Shown piece after piece: positions 18,625 to 28,641 of a stretch of 64,000 nt of DNA. Under the pieces are notes generated by a model, which ran no database searches, was not told the origin of the DNA, and was given only the letters and a program-made list of their open reading frames with translations. Origin of the DNA: Chitinophaga ginsengisegetis. Lineage in GTDB: Bacteria; Bacteroidota; Bacteroidia; Chitinophagales; Chitinophagaceae. Numbering within the stretch: position 1 is the first letter of the stretch; each line of letters opens with the position of its first letter. The stretch is from NCBI RefSeq assembly GCF_900168065.1, contig NZ_FUZZ01000001.1:2972623-3036622 (forward strand), in the 5' to 3' direction. The position numbers were made by a program, and so were the translations under genes.

Positions 18625-19869
18625 TCAGAATTTGAAGAATGCACTGAACTGGGCGCGGACATCATCACCGGATGTATCATCCGTATTTACCCGTTTCCCA
18701 TACAACACTTCACCAGCTATTTTAAAGAAGGAAGTGAAATAATAAGTAGTGTTAAAAGAACCGTAGTGCGTTGCTTTCAGTGTACCCACGGGCATATTGA
18801 GGTCCGGAGTATTCAGTTGCAGGTAACCATACCCGATAGTAGATCCCAGGCTCTTTGTCCAGAAGTGATCGAAGTACAGCCAGGTAGCCAGCATACTGAT
18901 ATTGCTGATGCTTTTATCATTGGCGGCAGCGTATCCGTCGTATCCCTGCCCGCTGATGTCTTCACTGTATTTCGCATAGCCGCTGCCGTAGGCAAACTGG
19001 AATTTCACATCATCGTTTTTAGAGAGGTTAATATTTCCGGAGATATTAAAGGCGCCGCCTATGCTTGTTTTCGTATCTGCGTCACCGTTTTTATAATCGA
19101 TTGGATGCAGCAGGCCGGATAACCGTACATGGCTGGCGTTTTTTACGCCAAAGGTTTTCTGAAAGGCAGCTGTTACATCCGGATAAATGGTTTTACTGCT
19201 CCAGGTGGAGGGAATGGAAATATCGCCACCGGGTTGTTCGGCAGAAACGGAGAACATCATTGATTCAGACAATGCCTGTGTAAATCGCAGCTGTACCTGG
19301 CGTGTCCATATGTAGGAGTTGGGGCCCCAGTAGTCCATGATATTCGGCCAGTTGTCGCCATCCATAAAGTTGCTCCAATACTGGCCGAAAGTCCATTTAC
19401 CATGTTGGATATAAGCATGGCGTAATCTTGGAGCGCCGGACAAATTACCCCACAGATCAAATTCCAGCACGGCTTTGAGCGCGCGTCCTTTAGCGTCCGG
19501 GGCGCCAAAGGCGGTAAAAGCAAAACGGGACTGTCTGATTGTAAAGGCCGTGTTACCATCACTCACCGTGGGAACGGTTATAGTAGATGGCTGCATGGCG
19601 TGTATGTTACCTATTTCACTGAAGTCGTGGATAAAATCTGCCTGTACATATCCGCTGAACTGTAGCCGGATACCCTTTACATCTGTAAAAAGAAACCCCT
19701 GCATTTTGCCGCCTTCAATCAGGTTACGGGTCAGCCCCTTACCGTTTTCAGCCGTATCTGATTGTGCATGCACCTGCACCGACCAGGTGAATACAGCTAT
19801 AACGCAAACGGGTAAACGCAAACACAAAGGGAAACAACGGGTAAATGTATCTGTCACAGGATATTTCAT
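18625..19869 (-). CDS. DcaP-like outer-membrane porin
   Basis: Predicted outer-membrane beta-barrel of 414 residues. Signal peptide up to about residue 36 (ending VHAQ). The mature part has alternating aromatic and polar strands, motifs FSGYVQADFIHDF and GRALKAVLEFDLWG, and ends in SAFFKF, the terminal aromatic needed for barrel assembly. It resembles DcaP/OprP-like trimeric porins, some of which admit dicarboxylates or other small acids. It sits between the aspT-like antiporter (25 bases upstream) and the exported glutaminase (24 bases downstream). It is therefore probably the outer-membrane path for glutamine, glutamate or GABA; this substrate is inferred only from context. Confidence 0.82.
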   Translation of the reverse strand: MKYPVTDTFTRCFPLCLRLPVCVIAVFTWSVQVHAQSDTAENGKGLTRNLIEGGKMQGFLFTDVKGIRLQFSGYVQADFIHDFSEIGNIHAMQPSTITVPTVSDGNTAFTIRQSRFAFTAFGAPDAKGRALKAVLEFDLWGNLSGAPRLRHAYIQHGKWTFGQYWSNFMDGDNWPNIMDYWGPNSYIWTRQVQLRFTQALSESMMFSVSAEQPGGDISIPSTWSSKTIYPDVTAAFQKTFGVKNASHVRLSGLLHPIDYKNGDADTKTSIGGAFNISGNINLSKNDDVKFQFAYGSGYAKYSEDISGQGYDGYAAANDKSISNISMLATWLYFDHFWTKSLGSTIGYGYLQLNTPDLNMPVGTLKATHYGSFNTTYYFTSFFKIAGEVLYGKRVNTDDTSGDDVRAQFSAFFKF

Positions 19870-19894
19870 TTATGATGAATAGTTATTCACAACG

Positions 19895-21598
19895 TCAGGT
19901 CATCAGCAGCACAATCACCACGCCCCAGATAATGAGCAGGGTATTGCCCACCGCATATGTAATGGTATAACCCAACGCGGGCAGGTTGCTCTGTACTTCC
20001 TCCTGTATAGCAGAAAGCGCGGCAGTGGTAGTTCTGGCCCCGGCAGTGCAACCAAGTATCAGCGCCGGATGGAATTTGAAAATATACCTGGCCATCAGCA
20101 CGCCCGATAACAACGGGATAGCGGTAGCGGCAATACCTACTAAAAAGAGTCCCCATCCCACTTCCTTGAAACCCGCTACAAAGCTGGGCCCTGCGGTGAT
20201 CCCCACCACTGCGATGAAAGTATTTAAACCCACATTATTCATCACCCATAAAGCAGGCTCCGGAATTCTGCCGAAGGCAGGATGCTGTGAACGTAACCAG
20301 CCAAATACCAGTCCTGCTATAAGCGCGCCGCCACTGGTACTCAAACTGAGCGGCACCCCGCCCACATGAATGCTCATGGCGCCTACGAGGCCACCCAACA
20401 CAATACCAAGCCCTACAAAGATCATATCCGTTTTATCGGTAGGAATATCCGCGTAGCCAATTTCTTTGGCAGCCTTATCCATATTTTTTTTATATCCTAC
20501 CAGCTCCACATGATCCCCTCTTTCCAATACTGCCTCCGGGTACACCGGCATAGCTATTCCTGCGCGCCTGATACTCTGCACCGGGATACCATGCATGTAA
20601 TCCATCGCCCGTAGTGCTTTCACTGTTTTTCCAACTACGTTCTTATTCATCACAAATACCTGTACATTTTCCACGGGAAAGTTCAACAACTCCACGTCTA
20701 CGATTTCTGTACCGATACTATGTTCTTCTCCGAGAATAAACTCCCTGCGGCCGCTGAGTACAATTTCATCACCGGGATTAATTACATAATCCGGCGTGGC
20801 TTCCACGAGCTTCTTATCTTTCTGGCGGATACGTTCCACAAACAGGCGGTGATTGCGTTGCAGCAATTCAGCCTCCAGTTGTTTTACAGATTTTCCTGCG
20901 GCAGTTGATTGCGCATCTATCGTATAAGCGCGGAATGTAACGGGGATGAAGGCGGAGCGCATACCGGGGTCCTGCGTGGGATCACCGGCGCCCATTGTTT
21001 TCTCCAGCTCTTTGCAGGCAGCCCTTACTTTTTCAATTCCTCCCAGCATCATAGGCGCAATGCTGGATAATAACCATGCGGAACCTGCTGTTCCGAAAAT
21101 ATAGGTTACTGCATAACATACCGGCATGGAGTTGATCCAGGCAGCTTTTTGTTCTGCAGATACATTTAACTGGTTAATAGTATCTGAAGCTACACCCATG
21201 GTAGCAGAAATAGTTTGCGAGCCGGAGATCAAACCAGCGGCTTGTCCTACGTTATAGCCGCAGGCCAGTGCCAGCAACCAGGGCGCCACCAGGCAAACCA
21301 CGCACATGAGTACGGCAAACAATACCTGTGGTAATCCATCTTTCTTCAAACCACGAAAAAATTGCGGTCCAACACTATAGCCTACCGCAAAAAGAAACAT
21401 AAGGAAAAAGACCGACTTCACATTGGCAGATACCTGTATATCCATCTGCCCAACAATTACTCCCATCAACAAAACACCAGTTACGGATCCTAACGAAAAT
21501 TTTCCGACCCGTATGCTACCTATAAAAAATCCCGCCGACAACGTAAGGAAAACGGCCAGTTCAGGATATTCCTGGAATGTATGCTGTAACCAACTCAT
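19895..21598 (-). CDS. Aspartate:alanine exchanger (AAEX/AspT) family antiporter with RCK_C domains
   Basis: Inner-membrane exchanger of 567 residues. Two hydrophobic halves (about residues 15-190 and 390-567) each carry the AspT/YidE repeat. Two cytosolic TrkA_C/RCK_C domains lie between them (about 225-300 and 305-385; motifs [14 protein letters not shown] and [14 protein letters not shown]). AspT of Tetragenococcus exchanges aspartate for alanine, so that decarboxylation drives proton uptake. Here the gene is divergent from glutamate decarboxylase, with about 97 bp between the starts, and leads an operon with a porin and a glutaminase. Glutamate/GABA exchange is therefore the likely function, replacing the APC-family GadC. 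The TrkA_C domains suggest allosteric control by a small ligand. Substrate is inference. Confidence 0.85.
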   Translation of the reverse strand: MSWLQHTFQEYPELAVFLTLSAGFFIGSIRVGKFSLGSVTGVLLMGVIVGQMDIQVSANVKSVFFLMFLFAVGYSVGPQFFRGLKKDGLPQVLFAVLMCVVCLVAPWLLALACGYNVGQAAGLISGSQTISATMGVASDTINQLNVSAEQKAAWINSMPVCYAVTYIFGTAGSAWLLSSIAPMMLGGIEKVRAACKELEKTMGAGDPTQDPGMRSAFIPVTFRAYTIDAQSTAAGKSVKQLEAELLQRNHRLFVERIRQKDKKLVEATPDYVINPGDEIVLSGRREFILGEEHSIGTEIVDVELLNFPVENVQVFVMNKNVVGKTVKALRAMDYMHGIPVQSIRRAGIAMPVYPEAVLERGDHVELVGYKKNMDKAAKEIGYADIPTDKTDMIFVGLGIVLGGLVGAMSIHVGGVPLSLSTSGGALIAGLVFGWLRSQHPAFGRIPEPALWVMNNVGLNTFIAVVGITAGPSFVAGFKEVGWGLFLVGIAATAIPLLSGVLMARYIFKFHPALILGCTAGARTTTAALSAIQEEVQSNLPALGYTITYAVGNTLLIIWGVVIVLLMT

Positions 21599-21694
21599 TT
21601 ATATGTGGATTATAAGAAGAAGAATATGGTCATAATTTCAATCGTAATAGGTAACACAAGTCATTCCCTATTTGTTCAGATAAAATCAATTTTG

Positions 21695-23158
21695 ATGATG
21701 GATGAACAAGTTGCTGCTCCTGTTGTTAAACTTCAAAACGAATTTTCTAACAATCAAGCCCACATTGTTATGCCATTATTTATTAAGAAGAAGGAAAATG
21801 AAAATTCCCGTTTAGGTTTATACGCATCTGCAGACAGTAAAGAAAGTATTCCTAAATATAAAATGCCTGAAGAGGCGCAGGACATGCGCACCGTATATCA
21901 CCTGGTGCATGATGAATTAATGCTGGATGGCAATTCGAGGATGAACCTTGCCACATTCTGTCAAACATGGCTGGATGAATATGTGCATAAGCTCATGGAT
22001 GAATGCCTGGATAAAAATATGATCGATAAAGATGAATATCCGCAGACGGCTGAAATTGAAAACAGGTGTGTGCATATCCTCGCTGATCTGTTTAATTCAC
22101 CGGGAAGCGCCAGTACAATTGGCTGCAGTACTACGGGCTCCAGCGAAGCGGCTATGCTGGGTGGTTTGGCGCTGAAATGGCAATGGCGTAAAAAAAGACA
22201 GCAGGCCGGTAAATCCACCGATAAACCCAATTTAATATGCGGCGCAGTACAGGTGTGCTGGCATAAATTTGCCAGGTACTTTGATGTGGAGTTGCGTGAA
22301 GTAGGTATGGAACACGGCAGATATAATTTAACGCCGGAGAAAGTACTGGAGCTGGCAGATGAAAACACTATCGGCGTGGTGCCTACCTTTGGCGTTACTT
22401 TCACACTGATGTATGAACCGGTTGCAGAAATAGCAAAGGCACTGGATAAACTGCAAAAAGAAAAAGGCTGGGATATTCCTATTCACGTGGATGCCGCCAG
22501 CGGTGCGTTTATTGCCCCCTTTGTTTCACCGGAACTGGTATGGGACTTCCGTATTCCACGGGTGAAATCCATTAATGCCTCCGGCCATAAATACGGGCTG
22601 AGTCCATTAGGTGTGGGGTGGGTAGTATGGCGTGAGAAAGAAGACCTGCCGGAAGAACTGATTTTCCGGGTAGATTACCTGGGTGGAGATATGCCCACCT
22701 TTGCATTAAATTTTTCCAGGCCCGGCGGACAAATTGTAGCGCAATATTATAACCTGCTGCGGCATGGCAGGGAAGGATATGCGAAGTTGCAACAGGCATG
22801 CCTGGATCACGCGCAATATATTTCAGCGGCTATCGAAAAACTGGGACACTTTGAGATCCTTTACAATGGTAAAGGCGGTCTTCCCGGCGCCTGCTGGACA
22901 TTGAAGCCGGGCGATCATGGCTTTACATTGTACGACATCTCTGATAAAATCCGTTCCCGCGGCTGGCAGATTGCATCTTATCCACTTACCGGAAGCGCTA
23001 ACGACATTGTAGTACAGCGCGTGCTGATACGTCACGGCTTCAGCCGGGATATGGCTGATATGCTGATCCAGGATTATACGCGCGCTGTAAAATACTTTGA
23101 AGAAAATCCTGTAAGAACACCCCTTTCACAAAAAGAAGGCGGAGGCTTTCATCACTAG
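21695..23158 (+). CDS. gadB: Glutamate decarboxylase
   Basis: PLP-dependent cytosolic enzyme that converts glutamate plus a proton to GABA and CO2. From the chosen start (MMDEQVAAP, 21695) it has 487 residues; the frame is open 30 codons further upstream, but those lack GAD similarity. Signatures: [20 protein letters not shown], the cofactor site [13 protein letters not shown], and the Schiff-base lysine K299 in [15 protein letters not shown]. The C-terminus ends GGGFHH. In E. coli GadB a C-terminal His plugs the active site at neutral pH, so the terminal His pair suggests similar acid gating. The gene is divergent from the aspT-porin-glsA operon and overlaps the next, convergent gene by 4 bases. 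Confidence 0.94.
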   Translation: MMDEQVAAPVVKLQNEFSNNQAHIVMPLFIKKKENENSRLGLYASADSKESIPKYKMPEEAQDMRTVYHLVHDELMLDGNSRMNLATFCQTWLDEYVHKLMDECLDKNMIDKDEYPQTAEIENRCVHILADLFNSPGSASTIGCSTTGSSEAAMLGGLALKWQWRKKRQQAGKSTDKPNLICGAVQVCWHKFARYFDVELREVGMEHGRYNLTPEKVLELADENTIGVVPTFGVTFTLMYEPVAEIAKALDKLQKEKGWDIPIHVDAASGAFIAPFVSPELVWDFRIPRVKSINASGHKYGLSPLGVGWVVWREKEDLPEELIFRVDYLGGDMPTFALNFSRPGGQIVAQYYNLLRHGREGYAKLQQACLDHAQYISAAIEKLGHFEILYNGKGGLPGACWTLKPGDHGFTLYDISDKIRSRGWQIASYPLTGSANDIVVQRVLIRHGFSRDMADMLIQDYTRAVKYFEENPVRTPLSQKEGGGFHH

Positions 23159-23493
23159 CCGGCAGACTCGCACCCGGAGGACGTTTCCAGGATGTCGTAT
23201 GCGTCGATCAATGCCTGTACCTCCGCTGTTATATTTGCCAGCGCAGTTATTTCAGCGGGGGTTACCAACATCATTACATGATCGGCCGGCAGGGGTAAAC
23301 AAATCATCTTCTCATTTTCTGAGGTATGGTAATGGTCATCCGATAGGCGGTTGACCATCTTTTTAAAGCATTCAAATTCGGTGATATCAAGGTTAACAAC
23401 CGTTGTACCAAAAGCTAACTGAATGCCTTTGCAGTGCGGGCAGCGGATCACATATCCTGCAGCGCCGTGGTATAATGTCTGGTAATTACACAT
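23155..23493 (-). CDS. Conserved hypothetical Bacteroidota protein (DUF6686-like)
   Basis: Cytosolic protein of about 112 residues from the start [10 protein letters not shown] at 23493; the frame is open for 30 further codons, but that part is low-complexity. The N-terminal [18 protein letters not shown] has a CxxC pair that could bind zinc together with the Cys or His residues nearby. The middle has a conserved [13 protein letters not shown] segment. I recall this pattern from an uncharacterised Bacteroidota family (DUF6686), but I am not certain. Its stop codon overlaps the gadB stop by 4 bases on the other strand. No function can be given. Confidence 0.65.
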   Translation of the reverse strand: MCNYQTLYHGAAGYVIRCPHCKGIQLAFGTTVVNLDITEFECFKKMVNRLSDDHYHTSENEKMICLPLPADHVMMLVTPAEITALANITAEVQALIDAYDILETSSGCESAG

Positions 23494-23708
23494 GGGCCTA
23501 TGGGTTTGTGCCTCCAGCGGCCGGTCAGGGCCGCTGTCAGGACTTAATTCATCACTCTTTACCTTAGAAAATGGTGGTGGCAAACAACGGATGTATTGAC
23601 TATGTATGGCTAATAACTCCGGGGTATTATTTACATCTCACAAAAGTACAGCAGGAAATTGGGGGTGAATGCTCGGATCAGGAAAACGACTTACGCAAAA
23701 GGGAAAAA

Positions 23709-23744
23709 GCGGTATTTCCTTGCCCGGAGGCAGGAAAATACCGC
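23709..23744 (-). terminator. Terminator after the first SusD gene
   Basis: An imperfect hairpin of about 16 bp (arms 23709-23724 and 23729-23744) lies just past the susD stop. Read leftward it is followed by a run of five U. Confidence 0.75.
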
Positions 23745-23772
23745 TTTAAACAGCTTCTACCAGTTGTAGTTA

Positions 23773-25365
23773 TTAGTAGCCTGGATTCTGCACCAGCTTT
23801 GGATTCAGCGTGATTTCATCTACAGGTATAGGGTAAATACGGTGTAGGATATTTGCATCTGATTTAAAACCCCAGGCGCTTTCAAATACACCAAAACGGA
23901 TCATATCATTCCTGCGCCACGCTTCCCAGGCGAATTCCCGGGCGCGTTCTTCCAGCAGGCCGCTGAGGTTGATACCGCTTACCAGCGGCGCATGTGCCCG
24001 GGTGCGGATCTTATTCACCAATACATCGGCATCCTGTAATTCTCCTTTTACCGCTGTGGGAGCAGCTCCCCTCAAAATGGCTTCTGCCTTCATGAGCATC
24101 ACATCTGCCAGCCTGAAAACGGGCACATCATTATTGGAGTTCCGCTCAGAAGGTTCTGTGTTTTTATCAGGATAGTACTTAATGGAACGCACACCGGAGG
24201 CTTTTGCCAGTTCGTCATTACCAATATCCATGGTGGTATCTACACGTAAGGTCATGGTTTTAGAGAAGGTGAGCTGCCATTTGATTTCCTTCGTAGGTTC
24301 GGAGCCGGTATACTTATCGTTTAGCCCTTTATTAGTAGTGGTGATCATGATAGGCGCGCCGTCCGGGTTGAACTGCGGGCCTTCCAGCCAGGTATTGTTA
24401 CGGACATCTCCTGTTAAATTGAATTTATCATAGAAGGAACCGATGGTACTCATAGCAATACTTGGACGGAAAGGCAATGAGTATTTTACGACCAGGTTTG
24501 GATGTAATCCGAAACGGGAAAACTGGTTGCCTTTGATCACATATCCATCATAAGGAATAGCAAAAATGGTTTCCATGATAGCGGGTCCGTTATCCGGCAT
24601 AAAAATGCTGGTGTAGTTATCATCCAGCACATACTTACTGCCGGTCAGGATACTATCTGCCATTGCCACCACCTCATTATACCGGGGTTTGCCTGTATAT
24701 ACCATTGAATTGAGGTACATTTTTTCCAGCAGTGTAAAAGCAAACCATGCAGTAGGTTTGGAATAGGTAACTTGTCCTCTTTCCCTTCTCAGCAGTGGCA
24801 ATACATCTTTCAATTCCTTCTCTATAAAATTAAATACCTCTTCACGGGTAGATTGTTCGGGTGGTGTTGGATTACCAAAAGTAGTGATGATGGGCACTTT
24901 ACCATAAAGGTCCATCAGGTAAAAGTAATACAGTGCCCGCATCGCCCGGGCCTCGGCCATTGCCAGCGGTTTAGAATCACTGTCGGGCGCCTTTTCAAAA
25001 AGCGCGAGAATACGGTTGCAGGTATTCACGCCACCGAAAGCCCAGCTCCACACATTTTTCACCGTGGTATGGTCTTTTGTCCAGGAGTGCCTGTGCAGCT
25101 GCGCATACACTCCTCCATCCACGTAGTTACCACCACGGGCGGGGATAATGGCTTCATCGGTAGAGAGTTCCTGCATGCGCCAGTAGTCTACGGCGTATCC
25201 ACCACTCAGTTGTGTATAAATAGGTCCGGATGCGGCGATAAAGCCATCGGGCGTAGTGGGGAAATTTTCCTTTACATATTCAGATTCCACATTTACATCC
25301 AGCTTTGTACAGGCGGAAAGTAAAGTAAAACTGAGTGCTATTCCTGTGATAAAAATATTTTTCAT
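23773..25365 (-). CDS. SusD/RagB-family outer-membrane lipoprotein
   Basis: Surface-exposed substrate-binding lipoprotein of 530 residues that acts as the lid of the SusC transporter encoded 25 bases upstream. The lipobox LLSAC places the acylated Cys at residue 19. A TPR-rich N-terminal half includes AMAEARAMRALYYFYLMDLYG, the classical SusD_RagB helix, cited here as ARAMRALYYFYLMDLYG. The C-terminus has FRLADVMLMKAEAILRG and ends with the usual VDEITLNPKLVQNPGY. It belongs to the sigma-FecR-SusC-SusD unit (23.8-30.2 kb). No glycoside hydrolase gene is linked, so the ligand could be a glycan, peptide or other oligomer. Confidence 0.93.
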   Translation of the reverse strand: MKNIFITGIALSFTLLSACTKLDVNVESEYVKENFPTTPDGFIAASGPIYTQLSGGYAVDYWRMQELSTDEAIIPARGGNYVDGGVYAQLHRHSWTKDHTTVKNVWSWAFGGVNTCNRILALFEKAPDSDSKPLAMAEARAMRALYYFYLMDLYGKVPIITTFGNPTPPEQSTREEVFNFIEKELKDVLPLLRRERGQVTYSKPTAWFAFTLLEKMYLNSMVYTGKPRYNEVVAMADSILTGSKYVLDDNYTSIFMPDNGPAIMETIFAIPYDGYVIKGNQFSRFGLHPNLVVKYSLPFRPSIAMSTIGSFYDKFNLTGDVRNNTWLEGPQFNPDGAPIMITTTNKGLNDKYTGSEPTKEIKWQLTFSKTMTLRVDTTMDIGNDELAKASGVRSIKYYPDKNTEPSERNSNNDVPVFRLADVMLMKAEAILRGAAPTAVKGELQDADVLVNKIRTRAHAPLVSGINLSGLLEERAREFAWEAWRRNDMIRFGVFESAWGFKSDANILHRIYPIPVDEITLNPKLVQNPGY

Positions 25366-25389
25366 GTCGCTATTTTTAACCGTCAGTTT

Positions 25390-28300
25390 TTAGAATGTTG
25401 CGTTTAAACCAAAGAGGAAAGAACGTGTCTTGGGATAAAAATTGCTGTTGTCAATTCCCGGCGTAAGTCCGCCCATATTGATTTCCGGATCAATACCGGA
25501 ATAATCGGTAATGACGAACAGGTTATTACCGGAAACGTATAAACGTAGTTTCCTGAGATACTTATTATGCATGGGAACCGTATAGCCAATAGTAGCATTA
25601 TCGAGCCGGAGATACGAACCATTTTCCAGGTAGCGGGAAGAAATGTAAGGTGCATTCACATCACCTGGCGACTCCTGTTTGGAATACTGCGGGATGTTGA
25701 TAATACCGGCTTCATAAGGCGCGTTCAGGTTAGCCAGCGTAGCGTTGAGTATCTTGTTTCCTGATACGCCACGTAAAAAGATGTTGGCATCAAAATTACG
25801 CCAGGTAAAGCTGTTGCTCCAACCGTAGGTAAACGCTGGCTGTGCATCTCCGGTGTATACGCGGTCGGTGGAAGTAGGGCCGGTAACGAGATTGCCTTTG
25901 GCATCACGGAATTGTGAAAGCCCCGCAGCGTTTTTATCCACGTATTGCCAGAGGTAGAAAGAACCCAGTGCATATCCGCCTTCCACCCGCTGTGATTTAT
26001 TACCTGATTGTCCTCTTCCGCCCAGTTCTGCGGTTTCAATATATTTCACGGAGAAAATATCGTTGGAGAGGGAGAGTACCCGGTTTTTATTATGCGCAAT
26101 ATTGGCGGAAGTGGTCCAGTTGAAACTGGCCGTTTTCACCGGTACTGCGTTCACCTGGAACTCAATCCCCTTATTGCTCATTGAGCCTACGTTTGCCAGC
26201 ATGTTACCAACAAAATACTGGGTAGCGGGTACATTGTAAGAGTAGATCAGGTCGGTGGTACGTTTGTCGTAATAGTCCACAGCAAAGCCCAGGCGTCCTC
26301 TCAATGTGGTGAAATCCATTCCTATATTAGCCATCCCGGTGCGTTCCCATTTCAGGTTGGGGTTATCGTTTTGTACCGGTCCGATGGCGTTGATCAGTTT
26401 ACCGTTGTTGTAGAATTTACCGGTGATATCGTAGCGGAGCGTGGCTATCAACGGATCGAAGCCAAGTGAGTTACCGGTAACGCCATAGCCTGCACGCAGT
26501 TTAAGATCTTCTATCCAGGATACGCCGGAGAGGAAGCTTTCCTTATTCATTTTCCAGGCGGCGGATACAGCCGGGAAATATCCCCAGCGGTTATTTGCGC
26601 CAAAGGCAGAAGATCCATCTCTTCTTACGGAAGCCATCAACAGGTACTTTTCATTAAACTGGTAATTGGCTCTTGCATAAAAGGAGATGAAGCGCAGGGT
26701 TTGAATGCGGGTGGCGCCAAAGTTAGGTTGGAAGGCGCCATCAGGGCTTCCGAGGCCCAGGTTATCGCCTTGTGTGGCATCAGATACAAAGCCCTGGTTA
26801 GAGGTCTGGAATCCATCGCCGCGGCGATCTTCCTGCCAGGAGTAACCGGCCAGTAAACGCAGGTCGTGTTTACCAAAAAGCACGTCGTAGTTGAAATAGG
26901 TTTCCAGCACTTTACGTGTATTCGTATAGGCGCTGCGGGTAGCTCTTCCGTTAACGCCCTGTGCAAGACCGGATGCGCGGTTATTATAAATATCCCGGTT
27001 GATCTGCTCGTCCTGCATAGACAGGTTCAGTGTGTAACGCAAGCCTGGCAACAGGTTTAGCTCAGCACGGGCATTGCCCAGCATGATCTTGTCTTTGGTG
27101 CGGTCGCTGTTGTTTTTGATGAGTGATACCGGGTTCAGGTAATTGCGCGTACGCGAGAAATCTTCTTTATAAGTACCATCCGGGTTAAAAATATTCACGG
27201 TAGGCATATAGTTCAGCATGTTCATAAACACCGCTTCCGGGATCTGGTTTTGTGTGCTTAAGCTGTTGCTGATGGAGAGGTTCAGCTTCAACAGGTCGTT
27301 GAACGCACGTTGCTCCAGGTTGGCTCTTACGTTTAGCCGTTCCAGTGATGACGATTGCATGATACCATTATTCTGGAGGTAGTTCACACTTCCGTCGAAT
27401 ACTGTTTTCTCATTGCCGCCGCCAAACGAAATGTTATGGCTGTGCGACAAACCATTGCGGGTAACGAGTTTCTGCCAGTCGTTGTTGGCCTTATCATCAT
27501 AAGCCGGTGTGATGCTTTTGCCATTGTCCTGCAGGTATTTCGTGAGCTCTTCACTGGACATCATGTCGATGGAATTGGAGATGCGCTCATTGGCCACATA
27601 GGCGTTGTAGCTGATCCAGCTTTGACCGGGTTTCGCGCGGCGGGTAGTGATCATAATTACGCCGTTGGCAGCGCGTGCGCCATAAATAGCGGTAGATGCC
27701 GCATCTTTCAGCACGTCCATTGATACGATATCTGAAGGAGATACGAGCTGGATATTGGCGCCGGGTACTCCATCAATTACATAGAAAGGTTGCTGTGCTT
27801 CCCCATCGCGGAAAGTAGACGGACCACGCAGGATCACCGCCGGTGTAGCGTTTGGATCGCCGCTGCGGGTAATGTTCAGGCCGGGTACTTTTCCCTGTAA
27901 CAGCTGTTCGGGGGAGCTGAATACGCCGCTGTTAAAGTTTTCGGCGCCTACATGGGAAACGGCCCCGGTAAGATCTCCTTTGGTGGTGGAACCATAACCT
28001 ACCACTACCACGCTGCTTAACAGGCTGGCATCGGATTTCAGTTTTATAGCTACCCGTTGCTGCCCGTTTAATACCAAACGGGTAGATTTATATCCGAGGG
28101 AAGTAAATAACAGGGTGTCGCTGGTGTGGTCTGCCTGTAAAGAGAAAGCGCCGTTTGGATCAGTGATGCTGCCCTGTGTATTTCCTTTTACCAGTACGCT
28201 CACGCCGGGTAAACCTACACCGGTTTCTTCATCGGTAACTTTACCGGTTACGGTTGTTTTGTTCTTTTCTTTTTTAATGATGTACACGCCTTCCGTGGCA

Positions 28301-28605
28301 GAGAACTGGAACCCGCTTCCTTTCAGCAAAGTGCGCAGCACTTCTTCTATAGGCTGTGAACGGAAGTCCTGTGTTTTTACCGTCAGGTTCTTTAATAAAG
28401 CGGCATCGTATACAATGTCGGCGCCGCTTTGTTTTTGCAGCATTTTCAACGCATCTGCAAGCGGGCCTGCTGTGATATGCAGTTCCTGCACGATGGCTGT
28501 TTTTTGCTGGGACATGACGCTGCCGCATAGCGACAGCATAAGCGCTACAAGAAATATCTGTTTCACAGAAATCCTTGTACGCAAGTGAGTACTACGTACA
28601 TTCAT
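25390..28605 (-). CDS. SusC/RagA-family TonB-dependent transporter with STN signalling domain
   Basis: Outer-membrane transporter of 1071 residues. A signal segment spans about residues 14-32. An STN domain (about 37-112) carries GPLADALKMLQKQSGADIVY, cited here as ADALKMLQKQSGADIVY. A CarboxypepD_reg-like Ig domain follows (about 115-200; VTDEETGVGLPGVSVLVKG). The plug has the SusC hallmark VVGYGSTTKGDLTGAVS and continues with DVLKDAASTAIYGARAANGV; a 22-strand barrel ends FLFGLNATF. The STN domain lets the receptor contact the FecR-like anti-sigma protein encoded next upstream (28642-29616), so expression of this locus is probably induced by its own substrate. Substrate unknown. Confidence 0.94.
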   Translation of the reverse strand: MNVRSTHLRTRISVKQIFLVALMLSLCGSVMSQQKTAIVQELHITAGPLADALKMLQKQSGADIVYDAALLKNLTVKTQDFRSQPIEEVLRTLLKGSGFQFSATEGVYIIKKEKNKTTVTGKVTDEETGVGLPGVSVLVKGNTQGSITDPNGAFSLQADHTSDTLLFTSLGYKSTRLVLNGQQRVAIKLKSDASLLSSVVVVGYGSTTKGDLTGAVSHVGAENFNSGVFSSPEQLLQGKVPGLNITRSGDPNATPAVILRGPSTFRDGEAQQPFYVIDGVPGANIQLVSPSDIVSMDVLKDAASTAIYGARAANGVIMITTRRAKPGQSWISYNAYVANERISNSIDMMSSEELTKYLQDNGKSITPAYDDKANNDWQKLVTRNGLSHSHNISFGGGNEKTVFDGSVNYLQNNGIMQSSSLERLNVRANLEQRAFNDLLKLNLSISNSLSTQNQIPEAVFMNMLNYMPTVNIFNPDGTYKEDFSRTRNYLNPVSLIKNNSDRTKDKIMLGNARAELNLLPGLRYTLNLSMQDEQINRDIYNNRASGLAQGVNGRATRSAYTNTRKVLETYFNYDVLFGKHDLRLLAGYSWQEDRRGDGFQTSNQGFVSDATQGDNLGLGSPDGAFQPNFGATRIQTLRFISFYARANYQFNEKYLLMASVRRDGSSAFGANNRWGYFPAVSAAWKMNKESFLSGVSWIEDLKLRAGYGVTGNSLGFDPLIATLRYDITGKFYNNGKLINAIGPVQNDNPNLKWERTGMANIGMDFTTLRGRLGFAVDYYDKRTTDLIYSYNVPATQYFVGNMLANVGSMSNKGIEFQVNAVPVKTASFNWTTSANIAHNKNRVLSLSNDIFSVKYIETAELGGRGQSGNKSQRVEGGYALGSFYLWQYVDKNAAGLSQFRDAKGNLVTGPTSTDRVYTGDAQPAFTYGWSNSFTWRNFDANIFLRGVSGNKILNATLANLNAPYEAGIINIPQYSKQESPGDVNAPYISSRYLENGSYLRLDNATIGYTVPMHNKYLRKLRLYVSGNNLFVITDYSGIDPEINMGGLTPGIDNSNFYPKTRSFLFGLNATF

Positions 28606-28641
28606 AACCGGTGTTTTAATTTCAGTTCAGGGAATAAATAT

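Noticed and set aside
19895..21598. APC-family GadC next to gadB
   Set aside because: The gene has the AspT/YidE repeat and TrkA_C domains, not the 12-helix APC amino-acid antiporter pattern.
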